64,000 nt of DNA from Arthrobacter sp. ERGS1:01. GTDB taxonomy: Bacteria; Actinomycetota; Actinomycetes; Actinomycetales; Micrococcaceae. How positions within the stretch are numbered: the first letter of the stretch is position 1; each line of letters begins with the position of its first letter. A program made the translations under genes and the position numbers. This document shows, piece after piece, positions 16,335 through 25,291 of this stretch. The notes beneath the pieces are model-generated. The model was not told the DNA's origin. It did not search any database and saw only the letters and a program-made list of their open reading frames with translations. The stretch spans positions 3,966,318 through 4,030,317 of the forward strand of contig NZ_CP012479.1 in the NCBI RefSeq assembly GCF_001281315.1. The letters run 5' to 3'.

Positions 16335-17408
16335 CTAGCGTTCAGCCAGTTCTGCGGCGGCTTCCAAGTAGGACAACGCGCCGGTGGACGACGGATCGTA
16401 CGTCATGACGGTCTGCTGGTAGCTGGGCGCCTCGGAAATACGCACCGAACGCGGAATGAGGGCCTGCAGGACCTGCTTGGGGAAGTGTTCGCGCACATCC
16501 GCGGCCACATGGGCGGCCAGGTTGGTCCTGCCGTCATACATGGTCAACAGGATCGTGGAGACCACCAGATCGGAATTCAGGTGTTTTTGGATCATCTCAA
16601 TGTTTTTCAACAACTGGCTGAGTCCCTCAAGTGCATAGTATTCGCACTGAATTGGGATCATGACCTCATTGGCGGCGCAGAACGCGTTGACGGTCAGCAA
16701 TCCCAGGCTCGGCGGGCAGTCAATAAAGATGAAGTCCAGGCGCTCTTCACCGTTGGCTTCGCGATACTTGACGTATCCGTCGATGGCGCGGCGCAGGCGC
16801 TGTTCACGCGCCACCAGGGAAACCAGCTCAATTTCGGCGCCGGCAAGGTGGATGGTGGCCGGCGCGCAATACAGATTGTCGATGTCGGGGCACTGTTGCA
16901 CCACATCGGACATGGCGAAGTCGTTGATCAACACATCGTAGATGCTGTCGATTTCCGCATGATGGGGAACACCCAGTGCCGTGGACGCGTTGCCTTGGGG
17001 GTCGATGTCGATGACCAGAACCTGAAGCCCCGCCGACGCGAGGGCGGCGGCAATGTTGACCGTGGTGGTGGTCTTGCCAACGCCACCCTTTTGGTTGGCA
17101 ACAGTCAGGATCCGCGTGTGGCTGGGGCGCGGCAACTTGCGGCCCAACAGTCGCTCGCGGCGCTTGGTCTCACTGACCAGCTGGCTGGCAATGGGACTAC
17201 TCTCGTCAAAGTCGTTGCCAAAAGCGGAGACATCACTTGCTGTTGTTTCACGTGAAACATGACGCTCGTTTGATGAATCAACCGTTTTAGGTTGATTTAT
17301 AAGTCGGGCGCCGAACTGGGTTCCGATCGCGCCGTTTGCATCAGATCGTGCCGACCCCAACGACATGAACGGAGGGATCCGTTGCGAAGCTGCTTCGCTA
17401 CTGGTCAC
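16335..17408 (-). CDS. parA: Chromosome partitioning ATPase ParA
   Basis: 357 residues from GTG 17408; a later ATG at 17366 is also possible. The deviant Walker A motif is KGGVGKTTTTVN (about residue 110), and the Walker B region is FIFIDCPPSLGLLTVNA. The first 100 residues are a variable extension that contains the peptide HVSRET encoded by a parS site. ParA binds DNA non-specifically in its ATP form and moves ParB-parS complexes. The gene is upstream of parB in one operon and downstream of rsmG, the usual actinobacterial order. Confidence 0.95.
   Translation of the reverse strand: MTSSEAASQRIPPFMSLGSARSDANGAIGTQFGARLINQPKTVDSSNERHVSRETTASDVSAFGNDFDESSPIASQLVSETKRRERLLGRKLPRPSHTRILTVANQKGGVGKTTTTVNIAAALASAGLQVLVIDIDPQGNASTALGVPHHAEIDSIYDVLINDFAMSDVVQQCPDIDNLYCAPATIHLAGAEIELVSLVAREQRLRRAIDGYVKYREANGEERLDFIFIDCPPSLGLLTVNAFCAANEVMIPIQCEYYALEGLSQLLKNIEMIQKHLNSDLVVSTILLTMYDGRTNLAAHVAADVREHFPKQVLQALIPRSVRISEAPSYQQTVMTYDPSSTGALSYLEAAAELAER
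17244..17259. promoter_or_regulatory. parS: parS site 7, inside parA
   Basis: TGTTTCACGTGAAACA, a perfect consensus match, within the variable N-terminal coding part of parA. It is the rightmost site, about 5.5 kb from the dnaA-dnaN gap. Confidence 0.94.
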
Positions 17409-17482
17409 GCTGACACACTCACTTTCATCTGGCCGTATTTGCCACTCACTAGCCTATCGGTTCTCATGCCGGGCCTGGCGGA

Positions 17483-18121
17483 TCAGCGCCGAGCCACCTT
17501 CACGCGAACCACCGTGGTGGGTTCTTCAAGAATGTCGGCACCGGCAACCAGCACCTCGGTCTGGACGCCGCCAAGCTTCTTGATGGTCTTGGCCGCCTTG
17601 GTGATTTCCTCGGCCGCACTGCGTCCCTTGATGGCCAGCAGTTCGCCCTGCCCGCCAAGCAGCGGAATGGTCAGCGGCGCCAGGGTATTGAGGGCGGAAA
17701 CGGCGCGTGCCGTCACCACGGAGCATTCAACCTTGCCGATCGCGGCCTCTGCCCGTGCTCGGACAATCTCCACATTGTGCAGGCCCAGGTCCATGACCAC
17801 TTCCTCGAGCCATATGACCCTGCGTTCAAGCGGTTCGATCAGAGTGAGGTACAGGTCCGGGCGGGCGATCGCCAGGCACAGGCCCGGCAGGCCGGCGCCG
17901 CTTCCCACGTCGGCGACTTTCGCGCCGTCGTCGATCAGCTCGGCCACAACCGCACAGTTGAGCACGTGCCGGCTCCACAGCCGGGGAACTTCCCGCGGGC
18001 CGATCAAGCCACGTTCGATGCCGGACGTGGCCAGGTGCTCAACGTAGCGCTTGGCCAGCTCCAGCCGGTCGCCGAAGATCCGCTCTGCGGCAATGGTCTC
18101 TTCGGCAGTTAGCTCTACCAC
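17483..18121 (-). CDS. rsmG: 16S rRNA (guanine-527-N7)-methyltransferase RsmG
   Basis: 212 residues from GTG 18121, chosen because GAGGGGA stands eight bases before it; the longer frame to 18154 would start inside an intergenic hairpin. The SAM-binding motif is VADVGSGAGLPGLCLAI (about residue 70). RsmG methylates G527 of 16S rRNA in the 530 loop, and loss gives low-level streptomycin resistance in many bacteria. It lies between khpB/jag and parA in the conserved origin cluster. Confidence 0.95.
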   Translation of the reverse strand: MVELTAEETIAAERIFGDRLELAKRYVEHLATSGIERGLIGPREVPRLWSRHVLNCAVVAELIDDGAKVADVGSGAGLPGLCLAIARPDLYLTLIEPLERRVIWLEEVVMDLGLHNVEIVRARAEAAIGKVECSVVTARAVSALNTLAPLTIPLLGGQGELLAIKGRSAAEEITKAAKTIKKLGGVQTEVLVAGADILEEPTTVVRVKVARR

Positions 18122-18141
18122 TTTAGGTATCCCCTCGCGAG

Positions 18142-18181
18142 CGGTCCCGTCCACTTGCCGAAGGGCAGGTGAACGGGACCG
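18142..18181 (-). terminator. 18-bp hairpin between khpB/jag and rsmG
   Basis: Arms CGGTCCCGTCCACTTGCC and GGCAGGTGAACGGGACCG pair with one mismatch and one G-T pair around a four-base loop. No T run follows on the minus strand. It probably separates or tunes expression of the upstream yidC-khpB block and rsmG. Confidence 0.6.
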
Positions 18182-18206
18182 TCAATTTTCAAACTCTTAG
18201 GTGTTG

Positions 18207-18737
18207 TTACTGTGCCGGCGTGACGACGATGTGGCGGCTGGCGCCTTCGCCCTCGGACTCTGATTCCAAGCCCAGCCCGGCAATGGCGTCGTGCACGATC
18301 TTGCGTTCGTAGGCGCCCATGGGCTCCAATGCCACCGAGGTGCTGCCGGCGGCAATCTTCTCCGCCGCGTCCTTGGCGATCTTTGCCAGTTCAACGTTGC
18401 GGCGGTCCCGGTAACCGGAAATATCCAGGACCAACCGTGAACGGTTCTCGGTGGCCGAGAGCACGCTCAAGCGGGTCAGTTCCTGCAGGGCGTCGAGGAC
18501 TTCGCCGTCGTTCCCCACCAGGTCCTTCAGGGAGTCCGTCTCCTCATCGGCAACGATGGAGATGTAGGTGCGGCCGTTGCGGACTTCAATGTCGATGTCG
18601 CCGTCGATGTCGGCGATGTCCAGCAGTTCCTCCAGGTAGTCCGCGGCAATGTCGCCCTCTTCTTCGAGGCGGCTTGCTCCCGTTGTAACTTCTTCGGCAA
18701 CGGTTTCTTCGGGGACAATCTCGGTTTCAGCAGGCAT
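18207..18737 (-). CDS. khpB: KH/R3H RNA-binding protein KhpB (Jag family)
   Basis: 176 residues. The KH-like segment has a GNDG loop (DLVGNDGEVLDALQELTRL), and the R3H domain near the C-terminus has AYERKIVHDAI with the Arg-x3-His signature. The acidic N-terminus lacks the Jag_N domain of firmicutes. KhpB-type proteins bind many RNAs and affect cell division and envelope growth. Its ATG overlaps the yidC stop codon by one base, so the two are translated in tandem. Confidence 0.9.
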   Translation of the reverse strand: MPAETEIVPEETVAEEVTTGASRLEEEGDIAADYLEELLDIADIDGDIDIEVRNGRTYISIVADEETDSLKDLVGNDGEVLDALQELTRLSVLSATENRSRLVLDISGYRDRRNVELAKIAKDAAEKIAAGSTSVALEPMGAYERKIVHDAIAGLGLESESEGEGASRHIVVTPAQ

Positions 18738-19699
18738 TATTTCTTCTTCCTGTTCTTACGTTGAGGCTGGACGCGCTGGACCTTGGGCTCGGGAACTTCT
18801 TCGATCTCCGCGACGATGCTCTTCTTAGAGGCACCGAGCAACGGCAGGCCCTTGGCCTCGCGGCGCTTCTGGTACTCCTTGTAGGCGGGGGATCCGGGGG
18901 TGGGCATCCGGCGGATCACGAAGAACTGCTGGCCCATGGTCCAAATGTTCGTGGTGGTCCAGTAGATCAGGACACCGATCGGGAAGTTCACACCACCGAT
19001 ACCGAACACGAGGGGCAGTACGTACAGCATCATCTTCTGCTGCTTCATGAACGGGCCGGCCATGGCCTCTTCGGACATGTTCTTGCTCATGATCTGCTTC
19101 TGCGTGATGAACTGCGAGGCGATCATGGCAATGATCATGATCAGCGACAGCACCACAACGGCCATGTTGAGATCGCCACCCTGCAGCTGCGGCAGGAACG
19201 CTGCGGAGAGCGGGGCTCCGAAGATGGAGGCGTGGTCGAACTGTGCCACCTGGTCATGGCTCATCGCGCCGATGCCGGAGCCGGTGCCGTTGGCCTTTGA
19301 AACACCGGAAAGCACCTGGAACAGGGAGAAGAAGAACGGCATCTGGATCAGCATGGGCAGGCAGGCGGAGAACGGGTTGGTGCCGTGCTCCTTGTACAGT
19401 GCCATCTGTTCCTGCGCCATGGCCTGGCGGGAGAGCTGGTCGGTCTTGCCCTTGTACTTGGCCTGCAACTTCTTCATGTCCGGCTGCAATGCCTGCATGC
19501 CGCGCTGAGCCTTGATCTGCTTGACGAAGACCGGGATCAGGGCCGCACGAATCACCAGCACCAGGCCGATGATCGCCAGGGTCCAGGTAACACCGGAGGC
19601 TGCCGGCAGGCCCAGGAAGGTCAGCCCGTCATGGAACAGCACCATGATCCATGAAACGAGCCATTTGAAGGGAGCCAGAATCGTCCCGAAGAAGTCCAT
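18737..19699 (-). CDS. yidC: Membrane protein insertase YidC
   Basis: 320 residues with the YidC/Oxa1 core: a first helix near LVSWIMVLFHDGL, a long charged cytoplasmic hairpin (IKAQRGMQALQPDMKKLQAK), then further helices, and a Lys/Arg-rich C-terminal tail (RVQPQRKNRKKK) that can contact ribosomes. It inserts membrane proteins alone or with SecYEG. The large periplasmic domain of Gram-negative YidC is absent, as in other Gram-positive bacteria. Confidence 0.95.
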   Translation of the reverse strand: MDFFGTILAPFKWLVSWIMVLFHDGLTFLGLPAASGVTWTLAIIGLVLVIRAALIPVFVKQIKAQRGMQALQPDMKKLQAKYKGKTDQLSRQAMAQEQMALYKEHGTNPFSACLPMLIQMPFFFSLFQVLSGVSKANGTGSGIGAMSHDQVAQFDHASIFGAPLSAAFLPQLQGGDLNMAVVVLSLIMIIAMIASQFITQKQIMSKNMSEEAMAGPFMKQQKMMLYVLPLVFGIGGVNFPIGVLIYWTTTNIWTMGQQFFVIRRMPTPGSPAYKEYQKRREAKGLPLLGASKKSIVAEIEEVPEPKVQRVQPQRKNRKKK

Positions 19700-19717
19700 A
19701 TTACTTTTCTATTCTCC

Positions 19718-20113
19718 TCAAGCCGCCGGGCGGCCTTGTGTATCCGTCTGAGCCGGAAGAAAGACGTCCGGGTGGTTCAGCTGGACAATGAAGGGGACCT
19801 TGGAGGGATCGTCCCAGTGGACGTGAGCCGGTGCGGGCACCGGATCGATGCCGCCGGAATTCCAAGGATGGCACCGCACTATGCGACGGGCCGCATACCA
19901 GCTGCCTTTAACTGCCCCATGAACGGTGACCGCCTCCAGGGCATAGGCCGAACATGACGGAAAAAACCGGCACACCTGCCCATAAATGGGTGAGATGAGT
20001 CGCCGGTACAGTTTCAATACAACTATCAAGATGTTGCGGGGAAGATGCCAGATGAAGCGTCCGACGACGGCCGGGCTGCCCATTGCGCGACGCTCAAGCC
20101 TTGCTTGGGTCAC
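19718..20113 (-). CDS. yidD: Membrane protein insertion efficiency factor YidD
   Basis: 131 residues from GTG 20113, selected because AAAGGAG lies nine bases upstream; two ATG codons just before it sit too close to that site. The family signature is LYRRLISPIYGQVCRFFPSCSAYA with the CxxFPSCS cysteines, and WNSGGIDPVP follows. YidD is an amphipathic helper of YidC. The gene overlaps the end of rnpA by 20 bases. The C-terminal extension beyond the core (about 45 residues) is variable and probably disordered. Confidence 0.9.
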   Translation of the reverse strand: MTQARLERRAMGSPAVVGRFIWHLPRNILIVVLKLYRRLISPIYGQVCRFFPSCSAYALEAVTVHGAVKGSWYAARRIVRCHPWNSGGIDPVPAPAHVHWDDPSKVPFIVQLNHPDVFLPAQTDTQGRPAA

Positions 20114-20537
20114 GGACATCATCTCCTTTCGACACGTTGGCCTTCACAACTGCCGTTGGTGGGGCGTCCTGGCGAGCACTTTCCCCAGGCTGCTCCGCTA
20201 TGCGGGAGGCTGCCTTGGAAAATGCCCTGTTGTAATCGTTGACCAGTTCGCCCCACGCGGCGTTTGCGGACGCGGGCAGGGCCCGGACCACAACGTTGAT
20301 ACCGAATGGATGGCGGCGAACCGTTTCAAACGCTATTTCTCTTAGTCTCCTCTTAACGAGGTTGCGAGTCACAGCGTTCCCAACGGTCTTCGCGACGATG
20401 AAACCAATTTGGGTTGGTTCGTCGTCGGAAGTGGACACCACAGATAACACTAAGTTCCGGCGTCCATTGCGGACGCCGGAACGTACAGTATGTGAGAAGT
20501 TGGCGGATGTCCGCATTCTGTTTCTGGTGGCTAGCAC
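20094..20537 (-). CDS. rnpA: Ribonuclease P protein component
   Basis: 147 residues from GTG 20537. The conserved RNR motif is AVTRNLVKRRLREI (about residues 55-68), preceded by IGFIVAKTVGNA. RnpA binds the catalytic RNA that trims the 5' ends of tRNA precursors. The protein has a C-terminal tail of about 35 residues beyond the usual fold. It follows rpmH by 55 bases in the standard rpmH-rnpA-yidD-yidC operon. Confidence 0.95.
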   Translation of the reverse strand: MLATRNRMRTSANFSHTVRSGVRNGRRNLVLSVVSTSDDEPTQIGFIVAKTVGNAVTRNLVKRRLREIAFETVRRHPFGINVVVRALPASANAAWGELVNDYNRAFSKAASRIAEQPGESARQDAPPTAVVKANVSKGDDVRDPSKA

Positions 20538-20592
20538 CCTGCGACCAACGCTACTTCTGTTAAGGCTCGACGGATCGTCAAGCAGTTATTGG

Positions 20593-20730
20593 TTAGGCCG
20601 ACAGCTCGACGCGACCCTTGCCACGGCGGGCGGCCAAAATGGCGCGGCCGGCGCGGGTGCGCATGCGAAGGCGGAAGCCGTGCTTCTTGGCACGACGGCG
20701 GTTGTTCGGCTGAAAAGTCCGCTTGCTCAC
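20593..20730 (-). CDS. rpmH: 50S ribosomal protein L34
   Basis: 45 residues from GTG 20730: [20 protein letters not shown] at the start, then [18 protein letters not shown], the almost invariant bL34 sequence. It sits deep in the 50S subunit. It is divergent from dnaA, the hallmark of bacterial chromosome origins. Confidence 0.97.
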   Translation of the reverse strand: MSKRTFQPNNRRRAKKHGFRLRMRTRAGRAILAARRGKGRVELSA

Positions 20731-21300
20731 GGTAGTTACTCCAAGACAATCTAAAGATGCGCCTTGCCCGAAGCTAAGTAAGGGGAAGAACAGGCCGACG
20801 CTAAGTATATGGATGCCCGCTTATCGCTTCCAGTAATAGGAAGCATGCGCAGGTGCGCAAAGCAGACACATGGGACTTCACAACATTAGGTCATTTTGGC
20901 CCCCACAGTCAAACCGCGGCGGGCGCCGCCCCTTCCCGGAGGGGTGCTGTGGTGCCATATTTTCGCGGCACCCATCCACGGCTGCCTGTGCACAGTTCCG
21001 TGGATAACCCGTGGACAAACCGTGGACAAACTGTGCGCAACGCCTCCCGCTCCGGCCCCATGTGTGACATTTATCCACAAGCCGTTTTCCCAGCTATCTT
21101 CTACCCTTTTCATCCTTTAGGCTAGGCCCGTAGCAAGTTATCCACTGGTTGTGAATAACTCTGTGGATGACGGATGTTGATCGTCCCCGGCCATCGACGC
21201 CGCGAGCGGCGCATATGTAAGGGAAGTCACTCACAGTGAGCGCACAAATACGAGATGCCGGCCCGGGAGCGGGCCACCGGCAGTAAGGGTGGACCAGTCA
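20731..21300. other. rpmH-dnaA intergenic region with a DnaA-box cluster
   Basis: 570 bases without a gene. DnaA-box-like 9-mers appear at 20999-21007 (CGTGGATAA), 21010-21018 and 21021-21029 (CGTGGACAA twice, 11 bases apart), 21071-21079 (TTATCCACA, perfect), 21138-21146 (TTATCCACT), 21150-21158 (TGTGAATAA) and 21162-21170 (TGTGGATGA). These can serve DnaA autoregulation and form the left half of a two-part origin. Divergent promoters of rpmH and dnaA must lie here. Confidence 0.75.
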
Positions 21301-22737
21301 ATGAGCACTGAGGAGATCAATGACGTTGGAAGTTCCTGGCGCCGGGTCATTCGAATTCTGGAACAAGATGAACGGGTATCCCCGCGCCAGCGCGGATTCG
21401 TCGTCCTGACCCAACCGCAGGGCCTGATCGGCAACACCTTGCTGGTGGCTGTTCCCAATGAACTGACCCGCGAGGTCCTCCAAACCCAACTTAACACCGC
21501 CCTCAACGATGCCCTGCGCCAGGTTTTCCCCGAAGAAATCGGCTGTGCCTTCAGCGTCAATGCCGATCTGGTACCCCCCGTCAAGGAAGAGGAAGCCGCG
21601 GCGGAGCCCGCTCCCCTTCGTTCCGAGCGGATCGAACGCCCGGAACCTGCCGAGCAGGCTTCCAAGCCGTCACCCACCCTGCCGAGCACCTCGCAGGAGT
21701 TTGGCCGGCTCAACCCGAAGTACGTTTTTGACTCCTTCGTGATCGGTTCCTCGAACCGTTTTGCCCACGCAGCGGCCGTGGCAGTGGCGGAGGCGCCGGC
21801 GAAGGCCTACAACCCGCTGTTTATCTACGGGGATTCCGGGCTCGGAAAAACCCACCTCCTGCACGCCATTGGCCACTACGCACGCCGGCTCTACAACGGA
21901 ATCCGTGTTCGGTACGTCAATTCCGAGGAGTTCACGAACGACTTCATCAACTCCATCCGGGACGACGAAGGCGCCAGCTTCAAACAGCTCTACCGCAACG
22001 TGGACATCCTGCTTATCGACGACATCCAGTTCCTGGCGAACAAGGACGCCACCCAGGAGGAGTTCTTCCACACCTTCAACGCCCTGCACAACCACAACAA
22101 GCAGGTTGTCATCACCTCCGACCTTCCGCCGAAGCGCCTGCAGGGCTTTGAGGAACGCATGCGCTCACGATTCGAGTGGGGCCTGCTGACCGACGTTCAG
22201 CCGCCGGAATTGGAAACCCGTATCGCGATCCTGCGCAAAAAGGCCATTGGGGAAGGTCTTTCGGCGCCCGATGACGCCCTTGAATACATTGCCTCGAAGA
22301 TCTCCACCAACATCCGTGAACTTGAGGGGGCACTGATCCGGGTCACGGCCTTCGCCAGCTTGAACCGGCAGCCGGTGGATGTGGGACTTGCCGAAATGGT
22401 GTTGAAGGACCTCATCACCGACGACGGCGCACAGGAAATTACCTCGACCGCGATCCTCGGACAGACCGCCGCGTACTTCAACATCTCCCTGGAGGAGCTC
22501 TGCAGCAAATCCCGTACGCGGACTTTGGTGACGGCCCGGCAAATTGCCATGTACCTGTGCCGTGAGCTTACCGACATGTCCCTGCCAAAGATTGGGCAGG
22601 AATTTGGTGGCCGTGACCACACCACGGTGATCCACGCCGACCGCAAAATCAGGGAACTGATGGCCGAACGACGCGCCATCTACAACCAGGTCACCGAACT
22701 GACCAACAAGATCAAGCAGCAGCAGCGCGAAGGCTAG
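21301..22737 (+). CDS. dnaA: Chromosomal replication initiator protein DnaA
   Basis: 478 residues from ATG 21301; an in-frame GTG at 21289 is the alternative. Domain I is at the N-terminus (SWRRVIRILEQ), followed by a Pro/Glu-rich linker. The AAA+ domain III has Walker A GDSGLGKTHLLHA and Walker B LLIDDIQFLANK. The DNA-binding domain IV ends with the DnaA signature GGRDHTTVIHADRKI. DnaA-ATP binds DnaA boxes on both sides of this gene and melts the origin. Confidence 0.97.
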   Translation: MSTEEINDVGSSWRRVIRILEQDERVSPRQRGFVVLTQPQGLIGNTLLVAVPNELTREVLQTQLNTALNDALRQVFPEEIGCAFSVNADLVPPVKEEEAAAEPAPLRSERIERPEPAEQASKPSPTLPSTSQEFGRLNPKYVFDSFVIGSSNRFAHAAAVAVAEAPAKAYNPLFIYGDSGLGKTHLLHAIGHYARRLYNGIRVRYVNSEEFTNDFINSIRDDEGASFKQLYRNVDILLIDDIQFLANKDATQEEFFHTFNALHNHNKQVVITSDLPPKRLQGFEERMRSRFEWGLLTDVQPPELETRIAILRKKAIGEGLSAPDDALEYIASKISTNIRELEGALIRVTAFASLNRQPVDVGLAEMVLKDLITDDGAQEITSTAILGQTAAYFNISLEELCSKSRTRTLVTARQIAMYLCRELTDMSLPKIGQEFGGRDHTTVIHADRKIRELMAERRAIYNQVTELTNKIKQQQREG

Positions 22738-23203
22738 TCCGCGCAGCGGACGAAAATTTTTTGTGAATTAACAGGTGTGGATAATCCTGTGGATAGTTAA
22801 GTGCACAACCGCCCCTACCCTGCGGATAACTACACACCCCGCTGTGGATCCCTGAATTGGCGGGAAAAGTTCTCCACCGCCTTCCACATCCCGTTACGGG
22901 CCAGCCCCACAAACTGTGCACAGGGCAGATCGGTGCGATGCCGCGGTGCAGCGGGGTTATCCACAGTATCCACAGGACTTATTAACACTACGAATCCCAA
23001 GAATTCTTCGTTTCAAACAACATTTTCCTCTCCACCCATCCCCGGCCCCCTTGGACCGAATGACAATGTTCGGCTGGGCCGCTCAAAGGGCTAAGCTGTC
23101 TCCAAGCATGTAATTCCATTCGTGGAAGTCCCGGCCCACAAGCCCAGGGATTCCACCCCCAGGCACCACACACTTTTCGCATGATGAAAGGCGGCACCCT
23201 TCC
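22738..23203. other. oriC: Predicted replication origin (oriC), dnaA-dnaN gap
   Basis: 466 bases holding DnaA boxes at 22776-22784 (TGTGGATAA, perfect), 22788-22796 (TGTGGATAG), 22821-22829 (TGCGGATAA), 22843-22851 (TGTGGATCC), 22957-22965 (TTATCCACA, perfect) and 22966-22974 (GTATCCACA). They are followed by an AT-richer stretch at about 22977-23030 that could be the unwinding element. The dnaA-dnaN gap is the experimentally known origin in Streptomyces and Mycobacterium. Confidence 0.88.
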
Positions 23204-24327
23204 GTGAAGTTCCGAGTCGAACGGGATGTTCTGACCGAAGCAGTCAGTTGGGCCGCACGTTCGCTGTCGCCCCGGCCCCCGGTTCCTGTCCTTTCAGGTC
23301 TGCTGCTCAAGGCCGAAGCCGGCACCTTGAGCCTCGCCAGCTTTGACTATGAGATTTCCGCACGTCTGGAAATCCCTGCGGACATCACTGAAGAGGGCAC
23401 CATCCTGGTCTCCGGACGGTTGCTGGCCGATATTTGCCGCAGCCTTCCCGCCGCACCGGTTGAGGTGGAGACCGACGGATCGAAAGTCACCCTCACCTGC
23501 CGCAGCAGTCGTTTCCACCTGGCCACCATGCCGGTCAACGACTATCCGGAACTTCCGGCCCTGCCCGAGCTGAGCGGAACCGTCGACGGCGAAGCCTTCG
23601 CCCAGGCTGTTTCCCAGGTCATCATTGCCTCCAGCAAGGACGACACCCTGCCCATCCTCACCGGCGTGAAGATGGAAATTGAAGGTGACCTGATCACCTT
23701 GCTGGCCACCGACCGTTACCGGCTGGCCCTGCGGGAAATCCGCTGGAACCCCACCTCCCGGGAATCTCCACCGGAGCCCTGGTCAAGGCCAAAACGTTGA
23801 GCGAAGTCGCCAAAACCCTCGGTGGCGCCGGAAACATCAACATCGCGCTCTCCGAAAACAGCGAACTTATCGGCTTTGAAAGTGGCGGACGCCGCACCAC
23901 TTCGCTGCTCGTGGATGGGGATTACCCCAAGATCCGTTCGCTGTTCCCGGACAACACGCCTATCTACGCCACAGTGGAAACCCACGCCCTGGCCGAGGCC
24001 GTACGTCGCGTATCCCTCGTGGCCGAACGCAACACTCCTGTCAGGTTGATCTTCACGGACGGCCAGCTCACCCTCGACGCCGGAACCGGCGAGGATGCGC
24101 AGGCATCGGAAAACCTTGAGGCGGCACTTGTCGGCGAGGAAATCACCGTCGCGTTCAACCCGCACTACCTGAGCGAAGGTTTGAGCGCTTTCGATAGCAA
24201 GTACGTGAGGTTCTCCTTCACCTCCGCACCCAAGCCGGCCATGTTGACGGCCCAGGACGACATCGACGGTGACAATCGTGACGACTACCGCTACCTGGTC
24301 ATGCCGGTGAGGCTGCCCAACCAGTAG
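23204..24327 (+). CDS. dnaN: DNA polymerase III sliding clamp beta subunit (frameshifted)
   Basis: Two frames together make the full clamp. Residues 1-185 (from MKFRVERDVLTEAVSW) read from 23204, and the rest (from about GISTGALVKAKTLSEVAKTL) reads in the +1-shifted frame to the stop at 24327. The break is at the CCC run 23757-23759; adding one C there restores WNPTSPGISTGALVK and a 374-residue protein, the normal family length. The clamp encircles DNA and tethers polymerase III, so a dead copy should be lethal. The shift is probably a sequencing or assembly error, less likely a real mutation with another copy elsewhere. Confidence 0.92.
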
Positions 24328-24377
24328 TTCACACCTGAAGTTTTAGCTCCACACCTCTACCGGAAAAGAGAAACGCC

Positions 24378-25265
24378 GTGCACATCGGACTTGTCGGACT
24401 TGGAAAAATGGGCTTCAACATGCGGGCACGCCTGCGGGCTGCGCAGATTGACGTCACTGGTTTTGACAGCAACCCCGATGTCACCGATGTGCCTTCCCTC
24501 GCCGGGCTCGTAGCGGCAGTTCCGGCACCCCGACTGATCTGGGTCATGGTCCCTTCCGGAGACATCACCGACTCTGTCATCACCGAATTGTCGAACCACA
24601 TGGAGCCCGGCGACCTACTCATCGACGGCGGCAATTCCCGCTTCACCGAAGACCAGAAGCACGGCGCCAAGCTGGCCGAAAAGGGCATTGGCTTCATGGA
24701 TGTTGGCGTCTCCGGTGGTGTCTGGGGACTGAAGAACGGGTACGGCCTGATGGCCGGCGGCTCCGTCGAGGATGTCACCCGGGCCATGCCGGTTCTGGAT
24801 GCACTTCGTCCCGAGGGTGACCGTGCCGACAGCTTTGTCCATGTGGGCGGAGTCGGTGCGGGGCACTACGCAAAAATGGTCCATAACGGCATTGAATACG
24901 GCCTCATGCAGGCCTATGCCGAGGGTTATGAGCTGTTGATGAAGAAGGACATCATCGAGGATCTGCCCGGTACTTTCCGGGCGTGGCAAAAGGGCACGGT
25001 TGTCCGGTCCTGGCTCTTGGACCTCATGGTCAAGGCCCTGGATGAGGATCCGGGCCTGGAATCCATTGACGACTACGTCGAGGATTCGGGCGAGGGCCGC
25101 TGGACCGTGGAAGAGGCCATTGCCAACGCAGTGCCCGCCCCCGCCATCACGGCCGCACTTTTTGCCCGCTTCTCCTCGCGTGAAGACAATTCCCCAGCCA
25201 TGAAAATGGTGTCGGCGCTGCGCCACCAGTTTGGTGGACATGCCACCAAACCCGCCGGTTCCTAA
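24378..25265 (+). CDS. gnd: 6-phosphogluconate dehydrogenase, decarboxylating, short (NAD-type) form
   Basis: 295 residues from GTG 24378. The N-terminal Rossmann motif is IGLVGLGKMGFNMRARL, the substrate region includes DVGVSGGVWGLKNGYGLMAGG, and GAGHYAKMVHNGIEYGLMQAY carries the catalytic Lys and the His-Asn pair. The length is that of the short GndA-type enzymes, not the 470-residue form. It converts 6-phosphogluconate to ribulose 5-phosphate and CO2. A position between dnaN and recF is conserved in actinobacteria. Confidence 0.93.
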   Translation: MHIGLVGLGKMGFNMRARLRAAQIDVTGFDSNPDVTDVPSLAGLVAAVPAPRLIWVMVPSGDITDSVITELSNHMEPGDLLIDGGNSRFTEDQKHGAKLAEKGIGFMDVGVSGGVWGLKNGYGLMAGGSVEDVTRAMPVLDALRPEGDRADSFVHVGGVGAGHYAKMVHNGIEYGLMQAYAEGYELLMKKDIIEDLPGTFRAWQKGTVVRSWLLDLMVKALDEDPGLESIDDYVEDSGEGRWTVEEAIANAVPAPAITAALFARFSSREDNSPAMKMVSALRHQFGGHATKPAGS

Positions 25266-25291
25266 GACACAAAGAAAAGCCGGCAGTACCC

